From Hysterium pulicare CBS 123377 (Eukaryota > Ascomycota > Dothideomycetes > Hysteriales > Hysteriaceae), in assembly GCA_000467715.1 (NCBI GenBank), contig AJFK01000530.1, positions 1-28,968 of the forward strand: a stretch of 28,968 nt of DNA. The letters run 5' to 3'. The notes beneath the pieces were generated by a model. That model saw only the letters and a list, made by a program, of their open reading frames with translations, was not told the origin of the DNA and searched no databases. How positions within the stretch are numbered: position 1 is the stretch's first letter; every line of letters starts with the position of its first letter. Of this stretch, positions 18,746 to 28,968 are shown in pieces. The translations under genes were made by a program, and so were the position numbers.

Positions 18746-21528
18746 ACTACGTGGACCTGAGGGCTTATGAGAGAAAGGAGGCATGTCGTGAACAAGAGCT
18801 CGAAGGATAGGCCATCGCCAATTGAGATCTCGATGGCAATTTGCTCACCCTTGATGGTGTTGATGCCATAGTCTGGATGATTTCTTTCCCACGGCCTTTG
18901 GGATAGCGCATGGCTGCAGAATTTCAGACTTGGCGCTGTATGGAACTTGCCTGGCTCCTCTCTTGGGAGGTTGGAACCCACAAATCCTGAAATTGTTCTA
19001 TGTTGGATATTGTTCAAAGCGTTGACGGACAGAGAACTTAGGATGCCCCTAGTGTACCAACCCTATGTCAATAGCAATCAAGATCGGAACCAGTTAATGT
19101 GAAAGCCCCAAAATTTGATTGATTTACCAGTAGAGCCTTTCTAGCTAAAACTTTCCACGCGCAAGTTTCCACAAGACGTCGCGGGCCTTCTTTAAATATG
19201 TATATTGCGACATGTTGTGTTCAATCTTTCCCAAGACATGTTGTGTCCGACACAAGAGCTTTAGAAGTAAGATTACTACGATTCTACTTCGTTTCATAGA
19301 CGTTCGCTGACCGAAGCCCCCTCACACTTCAGCCCGATCAAGTTTCACTAGAGGTTCGATTCGGCAACTCCGCGAGTCCCATTTCTCTCTCAGCGCTAAT
19401 GTGAGCATTGAGCACAATTACCTCGAGGATCGTGATCGGACCCGTCATTGACATGTAATGTAATATGCCTGCGCGCTCTGGCTAGGTAGTGCTGCCACCA
19501 TACGGAAACGTGCGAGTGTCAAGACGGACATGGACAGAAGGGAGAAACATGGGGAATATGTCGTGGAGCATTGGAACTATGAGGGGAACGAGAAAGTGGT
19601 GCTCATGTACCACGAACCAAACTCGGTATCATGTCGACTTTAGCTAGGTAAATTTCTATCGAAAGTAGGCAGCAAGAGGAGGACAATCAACCGAAATTGC
19701 TCGTTCCGACTCCGTCCAATCCTTCAAAGATGCAAAAAGCAAAATACTAAAAGTCTGCCCGTGCTTCGGTGTGGTGCAGATGTGCACGCCGCGTCTGTCT
19801 CCACAGCACCAAAATGGCGACAACGGACGCGAATGCCCCAGATTGATCATCATCCGCCCACTGCTTCGTCTTCACCCATACAGGCTTAGCGAGGACTATG
19901 CACTTCTTCACACTTCTACTACTTCGTTATCCGAAGTAGCGTTGGTATTTTGCTTCTTCGGTAGCTAACAAGGGTGATGCCTGCGGAGTGACGAGTTAGA
20001 GTTTGTGACGGCAGCGCAGGCGACGGGCCGCGTGCGGGGAACAGCGAGATTTGAGATGATGGGACTTTGGGAATATGTACCCAAAGGGGGGGATCGAGAC
20101 AGCGGGTGCTTACATCTCCGACTTGCCTGCCGCCAGTACCTAAACTAGAGGTGAAGTGTGAAGGCGGCGGTGGGCGGACATTCCACGGGATGACTTGGAG
20201 CACCTAGCTGCCTTCTGTTGTTAATAATATGCATTGGAACTCTTGCGACCTGGGTACCTGCCGGAGAAGTATTGCGCTTGCTGTCCTGACTGCCTTATCA
20301 GCAACCATCCATCAAAACCCCCTCCTGGCTAGAATATTCCATTCACGAGGGTGGCTGCTGCACATCATAGAACCTCAACCATGGTCGTCACAGCCATCGA
20401 ACGGAGAAGCAAAAGTTTCTTCTTGCTTGCAGGTGGTGCCTGACAAATTCCCAAGAAGCTGTATGGCTTGCTCTCTCAGCTACTTTGGTAGTGAGGTGCG
20501 CGACGACTGCCCTGTTGCTACGCCACCGGGGCCGAGAACGAACTCTTGTATTCAGCAGGCGTATTGTAGCGCATATTATAGCAGATATCTGTTAGTGAGA
20601 AAGTGGGCTCGTCATAGACGTATGTTTCTTGGCCGCTGCGTCCGACCAACGGTTTCAGGGGAGATAGTGAGGTGCTGCACCGCCCTCGCAAAATTTTCCA
20701 AGGTCTTATCTTTCCCCTATAATATCGCCACCGATTCGACCCCTTGCAGTTATTCACAAGCTGCGAAGCAACTATGAAGTCAAAAGAGAAGTTACTGAAA
20801 TATTCGTCGTTGTAGCGGTTGCCCGACTATGACGATCCTTTCATTGAGGCTACAAGTTAGCCCTGTGCTATCGAGAAAGAGAAATCACTACATAGGTTGT
20901 AGTAGGATTATTCAGTGAGATGAGTAGGCTCCTGCACATTGCCGCTTCAAAAAGACCCTGACCCCGGACCTGGTGATGCAAATCCCGATATGCTGCCCGC
21001 CTAGCTATCCACGTCGATAAATGACCCTTGTTCCTGACAACACCAAAACTTCAAGTAATGACACAATTGTGCTACAGAACATCCCCATGGTACTAGCATG
21101 TTGATCGCGAGCCGTCCGAGCGTTACGTGTTCGTCATCGGGGATCATAAAAGAGGTAAGATAAGAAAAATCGAAACACGACGCTTTTGATAGGCCCATTC
21201 AACCGGGCGGTAATTAGACCGACATAGGAGAGAAAGGTTCGGTCAAAATACATGGCTTCGAGGATAAAACATCCACAAGCCAACAATGCTGTAGTTCATC
21301 GACAATAACAAACGCCGCGTCCCAGCGAACATTTAAATCGAGCCGAGATCGATGCTGGTAGATGCTGGAGGTAGATAAAGGGTACGCTTCAATGCAATTA
21401 CTCCCGTTCCCTAGATTGGCCTCGTGATGATGATAAGTCCCTTATGTATTCGTTAAACCGTGGTGACATATCTGCGTGTACAGATTTGATATGCCGAATG
21501 AATAGAGAAAGGAGGGAAGAAAGTAAAC
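18746..21528. other. Gene-free 2.8 kb stretch
   Basis: I see no credible gene here. The longest ORF (20229-20777, plus) encodes 182 aa with no family resemblance and a random-looking composition. Small structures are a 12-bp direct repeat GACATGTTGTGT (19209-19220 and 19235-19246) and a perfect 8-bp stem with a 5-nt loop, CTACTTCG/CGAAGTAG (19919-19939). The right end should contain the 3' untranslated region of the ECL1 gene. Confidence 0.55.
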
Positions 21529-22044
21529 TCAGTGAAGAGTTATCCTCCTCTTTATGTCCCTCACCTGATCGAAAGACCTCACATATCCACTCAGCTCGTT
21601 TGCTGCTTGGACAGAGAGGCCTGGAGTAGAGCGGGAATGGGAGGATGAAACCGACGAGAGGGAAGTTCGTGATGAAGAGGGTGTCAAGCTTCTCTTGGGT
21701 GGTGAGCTGGAAGAACTCGATAGCGACTGATAGAAGTAGGGGCCATTTGCCGCGCAGTATTGTGGGCTTGATGGTGGTGATTCAAACCTCGCCGGCCTTG
21801 CTGTCGATGGTACTTTATAGGCGGCAAAGTTGACAGCAGGGGGAAGGTAGAAGCCAGCACTTGAGGAGACATAGGACATGGCTGACGATGCTGACGTGGA
21901 GAGAGACAGTGGTGTTGCTGATTCCGAAGTACCAGCCTTTTCCAGATCTGCCAGTCGGCACGCCTGGGAGCAGTAGGCCCCCTCGGCGATTTGCCGGTCA
22001 CAAGACAGACAGAAGTCGTGAGACCATTCCATTTCGGAGGCCAT
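21529..22044 (-). CDS. ECL1-family zinc-binding protein (extender of chronological lifespan)
   Basis: This is an intronless 171-aa protein. The N terminus holds a short Cys cluster, C12-x2-C15-x9-C25-x3-C29, within FCLSCDRQIAEGAYCSQACR, the zinc-binding signature of the ECL1/2/3 family. Fission yeast members extend chronological lifespan and respond to nutrient and stress signals. The middle is a Ser/Pro-rich disordered region. The C-terminal helix, NELSGYVRSFDQVRDIKRR, matches the conserved tail of filamentous ascomycete homologues as I remember them. The ATG at 22044 was chosen because the Cys motif follows at once. The frame is open for 44 more codons upstream. The gene stands alone between two long gene-poor stretches, so it may have large regulatory regions. 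The family name is firm; the specific role here is inferred. Confidence 0.85.
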   Translation of the reverse strand: MASEMEWSHDFCLSCDRQIAEGAYCSQACRLADLEKAGTSESATPLSLSTSASSAMSYVSSSAGFYLPPAVNFAAYKVPSTARPARFESPPSSPQYCAANGPYFYQSLSSSSSSPPKRSLTPSSSRTSLSSVSSSHSRSTPGLSVQAANELSGYVRSFDQVRDIKRRITLH

Positions 22045-25000
22045 TGTATGTGAAGGGAGGTTAAAATGAGTTGAGTTGAGTGAGAGTCCGGAGAGCGAGT
22101 TGCGAGAAAGCAATATCAAAGTCTTCCAGCCAGCGACAGTGACGGCGGAGTGGGCGAGACTGCGTGCAAATCGCAAACTGCAGCTGGGGGTTGAGTTGGA
22201 AGATGGTTGAGAGTTGAGACGAGTGAATGCCTGAAGAAGGGCGGAGCACCAGGCGTCAATTGTTCTCTTGAATAGTCAGTCCAAGGTGGATAGCTGGGCG
22301 AGAGAAGCGGAGGCGTGGATACTTGTATGGGGAAAGCTCAGGCACACTCACCCGCTGCGAGCGGGCGAATCAAGTGACAGGCTGCGCAGGGACCTCCTGC
22401 CCACTTGTCCGGGTTGGGCAGAGGCGCGGGATGGGGTGAGAGCTTCGCTGCAGGCTGGCCCCTCGGACTCGACGACGATCCGAGCGGGCATGCTTGATGC
22501 ACCGCTAGCGTCAATTACCCGCAGAGCAGTGGCGAGCGAGAGAGTTGTCCGCTATTTCTGCTAGCCGCCGCTGCCTGCACGAGAATACAATTCATACCAT
22601 CATACGTATACACCGGAGCTGGAGGGGTCATCCAGCGAAAACCCAACGCAGACGCAGATCGAGCTACTACGGCCGTGGCGCCCGTTGCGATTCGCCCGTC
22701 CCGCTGAGAATTGGCAGATTGGCAAATGGCCCAGCAGCCTGCCTCTCCTTCGTCGCTCTTTCGTGCTCTTTGGAACGAGCTCAGCAGCCCGGATGGCGAT
22801 TCGCCGTCCACCTGGAATTTCTGCTGCACGCTGTTCCTTTGGCCCCCGACGACAGCAATTCACGCCTTGCCAACACTTCGGCGCACGGCCGTCTCATCGC
22901 CTTGTGCCACTTCCAGCCAAGCTCGAGTGGTGCTCTGTGTCACCAACCTCGGACCCAGGCCTGTTTTACGAAGGGCAACGCGTCGAAGAATGCGCCGTGA
23001 GGAGAAATCCCTTGGCGCCCTTCTCAAGCAGTGGCACTACTGTCCTGGCTGTCACCTGCCCTGCGCCGGCGGATGAGTCGAGTACGCCTGATCACTTGTC
23101 TGATCGAATGTAGGCACAGATCGATTAGTTAGCAGCCCTTTCCCCTCCATTTGACCAGAAGTCATTCCGAAACAATCGCAAATTGGCGCTGCTGCAATCT
23201 ACTGTTGTATTCGTAGGCGGCGTCCAAGTGCTTAGTGGGTCTGCCGCTACCCGTCCGTCCATGTACGTATCTGGGCAATGAGGCAATCTGGCGTGCTTCC
23301 AGTAGCAGTCTTCAGACAAGGCTTGACGGTGATTGCCGCATTGAGCCAGATGGCGACGTGAGCAAGGTGGTGTGGTGTGCTTCGGGGCACGGCATGACCT
23401 TGGTAAAGGGCGAGGAAAACGTCCTTGAACGCAGGGGCATCCGTCCTACGGTCTCAGCCCTGCAGGTCCATTATTTGTCTCCAAGGGCATTTCGTGCTAG
23501 GAACGACCTCTAATCAGGCGAGAATGCAGTTTGCTCAGAGATGTTTAATCGTTTTCAGGAGGAATGTGGTGAGCTCGAGCGACTTTATGCACCCGTCGCC
23601 CCATGAGTGCTGGAAAATTAGGCAGAGAACGAGAAGCAAGTAATGCCTCGAGTCCTGCTTCGGACACTCGCATAGCAAAAGACGTTATCTCGTGGTACCA
23701 GAGCACTTGATGGAACTGTTGGGAAAAGGGCCACTCGGAAGCTCACCGCGCTAAAGGGAGGCACGATGAGTTCATTCTCTTGCTTGCGCAGGTCAGCTTC
23801 ACGCGAGCCTCGCGCCAGTCACAAGAAAGTGCATAAAACTGAAGTTGGATCTTGATTTCTGCATGAGGCGGGGAGCAGTTTCCCCGCCATAGTTCATATT
23901 GGTCCTTCGCTTGAGCGAGATTGTATTGTCCCCCATGGGCCACTTGCCTCATTCGTCAGGCAGATACATTTCTGGGCATGCACGACTGAGATCTAGGTTG
24001 CCAAAATCATGGCAGCGGTTCGCCTCATATGGTTCATGTGAAGCCCTCAGGCAGTCTAACTGGATCCATTCACTAATCGACACATAAGACCAGGGCTCGC
24101 CTATTGCGGTTAGTATCCATCGATTACTGCCTCCTATCATGGTTCTAAAGAGGCTTCCATCAGAGGTTTCCGTCCCTGGTAAAATAGTTCTGACAATATC
24201 GAAGAAACCTGCCACCAGTTCTTTACTTCCTAGAATCCGGGCTGTTCGATAAGCCCTCCGTTCGTCTTCCATATCTTAATCCGGTCCATGAAGGACAAGC
24301 GAAATCATGTCTTTCCCTTTCTGCAGGCCGAACCTGACTTCCCAGACTTTTCAAGGAGCTCGTCCTGCAAGCTCGATGGTCGCAAGCCTGCAATGGCGTA
24401 GGGGAACCTTGGAAAGCGCCATTACAGGTGACTTGCAGATGAGAACAGATTGTCATTGGGTGTTGGACCTGGGTTGGCACAGACGACAGCAGTCAGAAGT
24501 TCAAACGCACCCCCACGCTTGCTTCTTCACTAGGAATCAAGGAGGCGTCTGGATGGCCAATCCGTCAAGCGAGATATCAGGGCGAAGAGCATCCTGAACA
24601 ATATATTCTTATCTCCATTTCGAGCTTGACGAGAGGAGAGGACGTCGGCGAGTTGAATCGAGCTTGTCTCTATTTTGGTCTATCCGCGTCTTCCTCTCCT
24701 TTCTTCTAGCTCTTATCCAGAGTTCTCCTGCTATCTCTCCTGTCGAAGGCCCAGATCGACCGTGCCGTAGCTGAATGCGCAAGCCAATAACAGCCATCGG
24801 CAGCCCCGCATGCTCGACCGAAGATGGCATAATCGGATTGCTCGGCTCTCTCGACAGACAACGTGCGCTGACGCTCAATGCTGGCTTGAGCTTCCCCGCA
24901 AAACCTCCCTGCCAACCGAAAATGGCTTGCGGCAGCTAAGCCAGGTTGCTGCTCAGCACTGCTCAGCCAGGACGTCGCTGGAAATCCATAGGTATTCTCC

Positions 25001-25300
25001 ACTTCAAGAAAAGTCCACGGTATTGCCACGGCTCTTCGGGGTCTTTGCATCTGTCAATCAATCATGCGAGTAGTGCGAGCTCCCCTGTTCATATGCAGAG
25101 ATCTTCACATTTCGTTGCATGGCCCAGGCAACCTTGAATGCCTCGCCAGACGCACATATGCATTTTGTGACACGAACCCTCCAATGGTGTACTGGAGCTT
25201 CTGCAATTCGCAACCTTTCATATATCCTTAGTGACGCAATATGTTGCTCTGCTTCCACATTCTCAGGAGCAAGGCAACAAAAGTATTACCACAGTCCCGA
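22045..25300. other. Gene-poor 3.3 kb, GC-balanced to GC-rich, upstream of the ECL1-type gene
   Basis: No ORF on either strand looks like a known protein. The overlapping plus-strand ORFs at 22545-23113 look like by-products of locally high GC. A minus-strand ORF at 24272-23949 encodes 107 aa of more protein-like composition, without recognised motifs. A perfect 8-bp hairpin, GGCGGGGA/TCCCCGCC, lies at 23867-23888. The part near 22045 must contain the ECL1-type promoter and leader. STRE-like CCCCT or AGGGG pentamers occur near 22456, 22623 and 23142, but these are short and expected by chance. Confidence 0.5.
23867..23888. other. Perfect 8-bp GC-rich hairpin
   Basis: GGCGGGGA (23867-23874), loop GCAGTT and TCCCCGCC (23881-23888) form an uninterrupted stem. 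It lies outside any recognised gene, so its role is unknown. Confidence 0.7.
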
Positions 25301-26760
25301 ATGCACTCATTCTAGTTAACTAGGTCCAATTCAGTCGGACATAAATTGCACATGGATCGGAAGCTACTCCAGCGGTTTGGTCTGTTGGGAATTTTTTTAA
25401 TGGAGTATCTTTCGCATGGCGTGGGGGATCGATGATCATTATTCCGGGAACGAGGAAAGTCCATGCCATAGATATTGCTCTGCATTGCTATACCTCTCAA
25501 CAGAAATCTCAATCTCGTTCTCCGTTGTGGACATTTGGCCTTCCAATGATTCGGCGAGGCTAAAATCAGGATAAGCTGCGCATGGTGTGCGACTCCAAGA
25601 AACTCGAAATTTCTCGGCCGAAACCAATGATGCAGAGTTATGCATATTGGCACTACGAAATTCGAAGAAGTTCTGTCCCTGGACTTGCCTGGTAGAATGC
25701 TGACTGCATATGAAAGTAAGACTTTAGGGATTGAACTTGGTCCGGAGTTTGGTACTGTTCCTGAAAATTCATCGCTGTCGCTGTTGCGATTTGAAACGGT
25801 TTCAAAATCGACGCTGGTCTCCCATTTCCAATGCTCGAAATCGTGAGACTGGCACGTGACCCCCTAGAATCTCCGCTGCGTCACTACTTTCAACATCATG
25901 CTTCACAGCGTGAGAACTAATTCGCGGCCCTGAAGCTTAAACAGCCTTTCATGAGAAGTCGAATACTTCTAGGTCGGCTTGAAGAAGCTAAATGCCGTTT
26001 GAGGTCTTGTGCGGAGGCAGTAGAGAGGAAGTATACGGACCTTTAGGGTCCACAAATCATTTCACGGACGTGTTTGGAATTTTGTTTTCACTGCTTCTTC
26101 AGGAGTAGGTAGAAGTGTACTGGACCAACCGATGGGGCCATAGGATAAAATAGTGTGGGTTTCACCAATCCGAATTCCAGAATCGTTACCAAATCGATCA
26201 TCACAATCCTCACGCTCCGCTCAACGTCCCATAGCAGGCCCTTTCACCCTGTCGATGGGACTGCAACATTCATGAAAGGTGAGCAATATGCCGTTTGTTA
26301 CGGTCCGCTGTATTCAACATGTCGGGGTGAACGGTTGCCCAGATCTGTTGCTGGACCTCAACTCAACTTTATCCCCAAGTTTAAAGATCTACGAGGAACA
26401 GGTGAACGCTGAAGGATACCGTGCTGTGCACTCGGTGATAAGAGGAAAAGGTACTTTTGTACGCCCCATGAATAAAGAGGGTCTTGGATCTGCTCAGCGT
26501 ATTGAGTGGAAAAAAGACGCAAGACCATTGAGAACGTTGACTTCGTCGAATCTAACCCCGGCATGACAAGTCTTACCCGGCCCACTCATATAACGGTCGC
26601 CTCATCTCTAGGGCACCTTGGCCCGGTGTCTCTCCAGATGAAATATGTCCCCTTGACTCTAAGAGCTTCCGTCATCACGCTTCCGACCCCGGCGTCCAAA
26701 GGTCGGTACAGTTTCACTTGGGATCATGCTGATGGCCAATCACTGTTTTAGGAGGTTGGT
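25301..26760. other. Region of weak ORFs, possibly a decayed or orphan gene
   Basis: Several short ORFs have plausible amino acid composition but no recognised family: 25645-25439 (minus, 68 aa), 25640-25846 (plus, 68 aa), and two overlapping plus-strand frames at 26279-26566 (95 aa) and 26506-26751 (81 aa). I could not join them with a convincing intron. They may be chance ORFs, an orphan gene or a relic of a gene broken by frameshift. Confidence 0.25.
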
Positions 26761-27955
26761 GGAAGTATTTAAGATCTCGATGGCGCCAACATTGGATTTA
26801 GTCAGGGGGGAAAGATTCTAGGAGACAGGAATTCGGGTATGCTTGCAACGATGCCGTAGTCCTTGGAGCCGGTAGTGAAAAATGTGAAGAAGGCTATATA
26901 TTAAGATGTCGATCATGGTATGCTAAATTTGCTTAAAAGATTTTACTATCCGCGGGTGTGCTTGAGATGAAAACAAATAGGCAGAACAGGTCTGTCTATG
27001 GCTGGACTAGACTCCGTTGTCAGCTCCATGGTTAGCATGGGGAGACATAAAACCATTTGTTAAGGACTTATCCCCCTTCCCTTACCCTTCCATGGCTGTA
27101 GATATCGGAAGTATCACTTAGTTACTTTTCGTTGACGACGTGTTACAATAGATAGAAAAGGAGATTGGTAAGGCTCAACCACACGTAAGCGATGAATACA
27201 TTGAAGCTCTCATTGTGGTTTGATTTATCTTGCGGTTATACCGGGTATAATTGGCAGGAAGATGGAGCAAGATACATGGTAAGATGGCAAGAAGTCGACC
27301 GTTGTGGTTTGAATGGAAGTTGAAAGAAAGCGATAGCCCTTTTCAGTTCCGAAATAGGTTCAAAACCAGTTATTCGAAGCCGGACATAGAGAAGTAATTG
27401 TGCGTCGAGGTTTTTCTTTTTGATAAATAGGACAGGCTGGGGCGAGTAGCATACCTCGAATGTCGATCATAGGATACTGAACCTTCTGAGCCAAAATAAT
27501 AATTAGATTAGCTAAGCAAAGTGTATGACTTTTCGATGTTTGATACCTACTCATGAGCATCTAATAGCTCTCTGGCAATAACACCAAATGCTCGCTATTC
27601 GGAAGCGCCTCGATGACCACGCCTAGGATCTTGACCCGGGTTGTGGAGCACTGGATGTTGTGAGTTATTTGGTCTGCTTATCGTAGACAACGAGTCGCTC
27701 TATGCTAGATTGAGACGCCGGCTTTACATATGACATGTGGTTCCGTAGATTGAATGGCCGCTGTGGAGCGGTGTAAATCTCCCCTTCATCAGGTTTGCCG
27801 AGGTGTTGCTGGGCCTCTAACAGAGAGAGGATCTCGTACAATAGCTGGACCGCATTCTGTGGTCTATGGAGAGACCTAAAGCCGACAAATGGTATCGGGT
27901 GTTCCCAATCATGGGAATAATCCCAGTAAAAATGGAGCGAGCTGAGTGAAAGTCC

Positions 27956-28000
27956 AGGTACCGTGCTCGAAAAAGAGTTTGATTAAGAGGTACCGTGCTC
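27956..28000. repeat. 13-bp direct repeat with a 32-bp period
   Basis: AGGTACCGTGCTC occurs at 27956-27968 and again at 27988-28000. The bases that follow each copy are also similar (GAAAAAGAG against ATAAAAGCA), so this looks like a partly diverged tandem duplication. Confidence 0.75.
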
Positions 28001-28871
28001 ATAAAAGCATCTTCGTTGGTACCTCACCATTGCCGGAAGGATCAAGGGGCATCATTGTATTAAAAGAAAAGAAAATGCCTAAAGAGGCCTTGCCCAATTG
28101 TTAAGAGACAACAGAGTGAATTGCAATAAGATTTCCAATCTACAATGCATCTGAATGAGTGCCGTATAGGGCTATGTGTAGTTATAACTACGGAAATTCA
28201 AGAGTATTTGAGATTCCTATCTCCTTAAAACATATCGTTTTGTCTACTTGCTTGGAATGCTGCGCAATATGACATATGTTCCTTGTGCTCTTGGGCTGAG
28301 ATAAACGACATGTGGTATAATGGACACATATAATGAGAAGAGAAGCCCTATGCTTGGTCATGTGCCTACGAACAGTGTCCGAGGTGCTCGCGTGTATATG
28401 AAAAAATCGCAAGGGGCATTTTGAGCGGGTTAAGGAGAGATCAAAGTCCCCATCCGCATCGGTATACCGCTCGATAAACGTAAAAAGGCCCTGCATCTCA
28501 GCAGAGACATGACGTATGACGTTCAATTTTAACAGCTTTCGCGACTTCAAGAGACACCCGCATTACTTGAAGAGAAAAAGTTAGTATGCATGTGAAAGAG
28601 AAACAATTCGTCATAACTTACCACCTCGAAGCATCTTTACATTCCTATAAGTATTCTTCCATATAGTCGTCTCGCTCTCTTTCAAATATGCCGAACTGTT
28701 TTTGATGTAATGCCACAATGTTAGGCATGTAAATCCGATATGAACCACGACCTAGTTTATCTGTGGTGACAAGTCCAGTGTCGGTAGGATGGAGACCGCG
28801 ATGCCCTCCCTACGGGTTTCGCACTACGATGAAACATGGTGGTTTTAGTACGATCAATTATCGTGATTTAC

Positions 28872-28922
28872 CTACATGAATCAAGGATAGATCTTTCGGT
28901 TTTTCTACTATGATTTATGTAG
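28872..28922. repeat. Imperfect 12-bp inverted repeat near the window end
   Basis: CTACATGAATCA (28872-28883) and TGATTTATGTAG (28911-28922) are inverted copies with one mismatch, separated by 27 bases. It could be a hairpin or part of an element that continues beyond the window. Confidence 0.55.
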
Positions 28923-28968
28923 ATTTTATGATATTTCATTGTGAATGAGGGGACCCGGTCGGATCTTA

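Larger units (their letters stand above)
26761..28968. other. AT-richer non-coding right end
   Basis: No gene is recognised. Sample lines are near 37-42% G+C by hand count, lower than the 22-25 kb region. The longest ORF (28550-28188, minus, 120 aa) starts at a TTG and shows no known motif. The region has a 13-bp direct repeat at 27956-27968 and 27988-28000, a small hairpin TTCCCA/TGGGAA at 27902-27917, and an imperfect inverted repeat close to the right end. Confidence 0.5.

Noticed and set aside
17347-18784. Long minus-strand ORFs of 187, 182 and 261 codons
   Set aside because: They lie antisense to the long plus-strand coding frame, have biased composition and no known motifs.
19350-19372. 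GGTTCGATTCGG as a tRNA box B
   Set aside because: The flanking bases do not form a T-arm stem and no box A lies at the right distance.
20229-20777. A 182-aa plus-strand ORF as a gene
   Set aside because: Composition looks random, with many Cys, Arg and Ser, and no domain, signal or family resemblance.
22545-23113. Three overlapping plus-strand ORFs of 121-151 codons
   Set aside because: All three frames are open over the same GC-rich stretch, which points to composition and not coding.
1-28968. CRISPR arrays, prokaryotic operons or a biosynthetic gene cluster
   Set aside because: The genes are intron-bearing fungal housekeeping genes, there are no regularly spaced repeats, and no synthase, tailoring enzyme or transporter is present.

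Overview
The window reads as nuclear DNA of a filamentous ascomycete (Pezizomycotina). Every confident gene is a eukaryotic housekeeping or fungal-family gene. Most are split by short GT-AG introns, about 47 to 88 nt long. The VPS29, ECL1-type and D-box/KEN-box proteins look most like Pezizomycotina versions. The AT-rich block at the left edge resembles DNA altered by repeat-induced point mutation (RIP). I assigned no species.

Layout, left to right. Bases 1-390 are extremely AT-rich, with a microsatellite at the very start. Bases 400-22,044 hold nine recognisable genes: a DUF7918 protein (-), the proteasome-tethering factor STS1/Cut8 (-), the exosome helicase MTR4 (-), cytochrome c oxidase subunit COX8/VIIc (+), Elongator subunit ELP1 (+), alanine-glyoxylate aminotransferase AGX1 (-), retromer subunit VPS29 (+), a basic coiled-coil protein with possible cell-cycle degradation signals (+), and an ECL1-family zinc-binding protein (-). 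MTR4/COX8 and AGX1/VPS29 are divergent pairs with short shared promoter regions. ELP1 and AGX1 converge.

The genes do not form a metabolic cluster. They cover nuclear proteolysis, nuclear RNA decay, respiration, tRNA modification, glycine synthesis, endosomal sorting, a likely cell-cycle role and stress/lifespan signalling. This is ordinary core-genome content.

The right-hand 6.9 kb (22,045-28,968) has no gene I can recognise. Its left part is GC-balanced or GC-rich and its right end is AT-richer. It holds only weak ORFs, some small hairpins and short repeats. I found no CRISPR array, no recognisable transposase, no certain tRNA or rRNA gene and no biosynthetic cluster. The most useful leads are the loss of two metal-ligand histidines in VPS29, a 15-nt VPS29 microexon, a stop-free VPS29 intron, the D-box and KEN box with an unclear splice junction at 17.0 kb, and long in-frame open leaders upstream of STS1 and AGX1.
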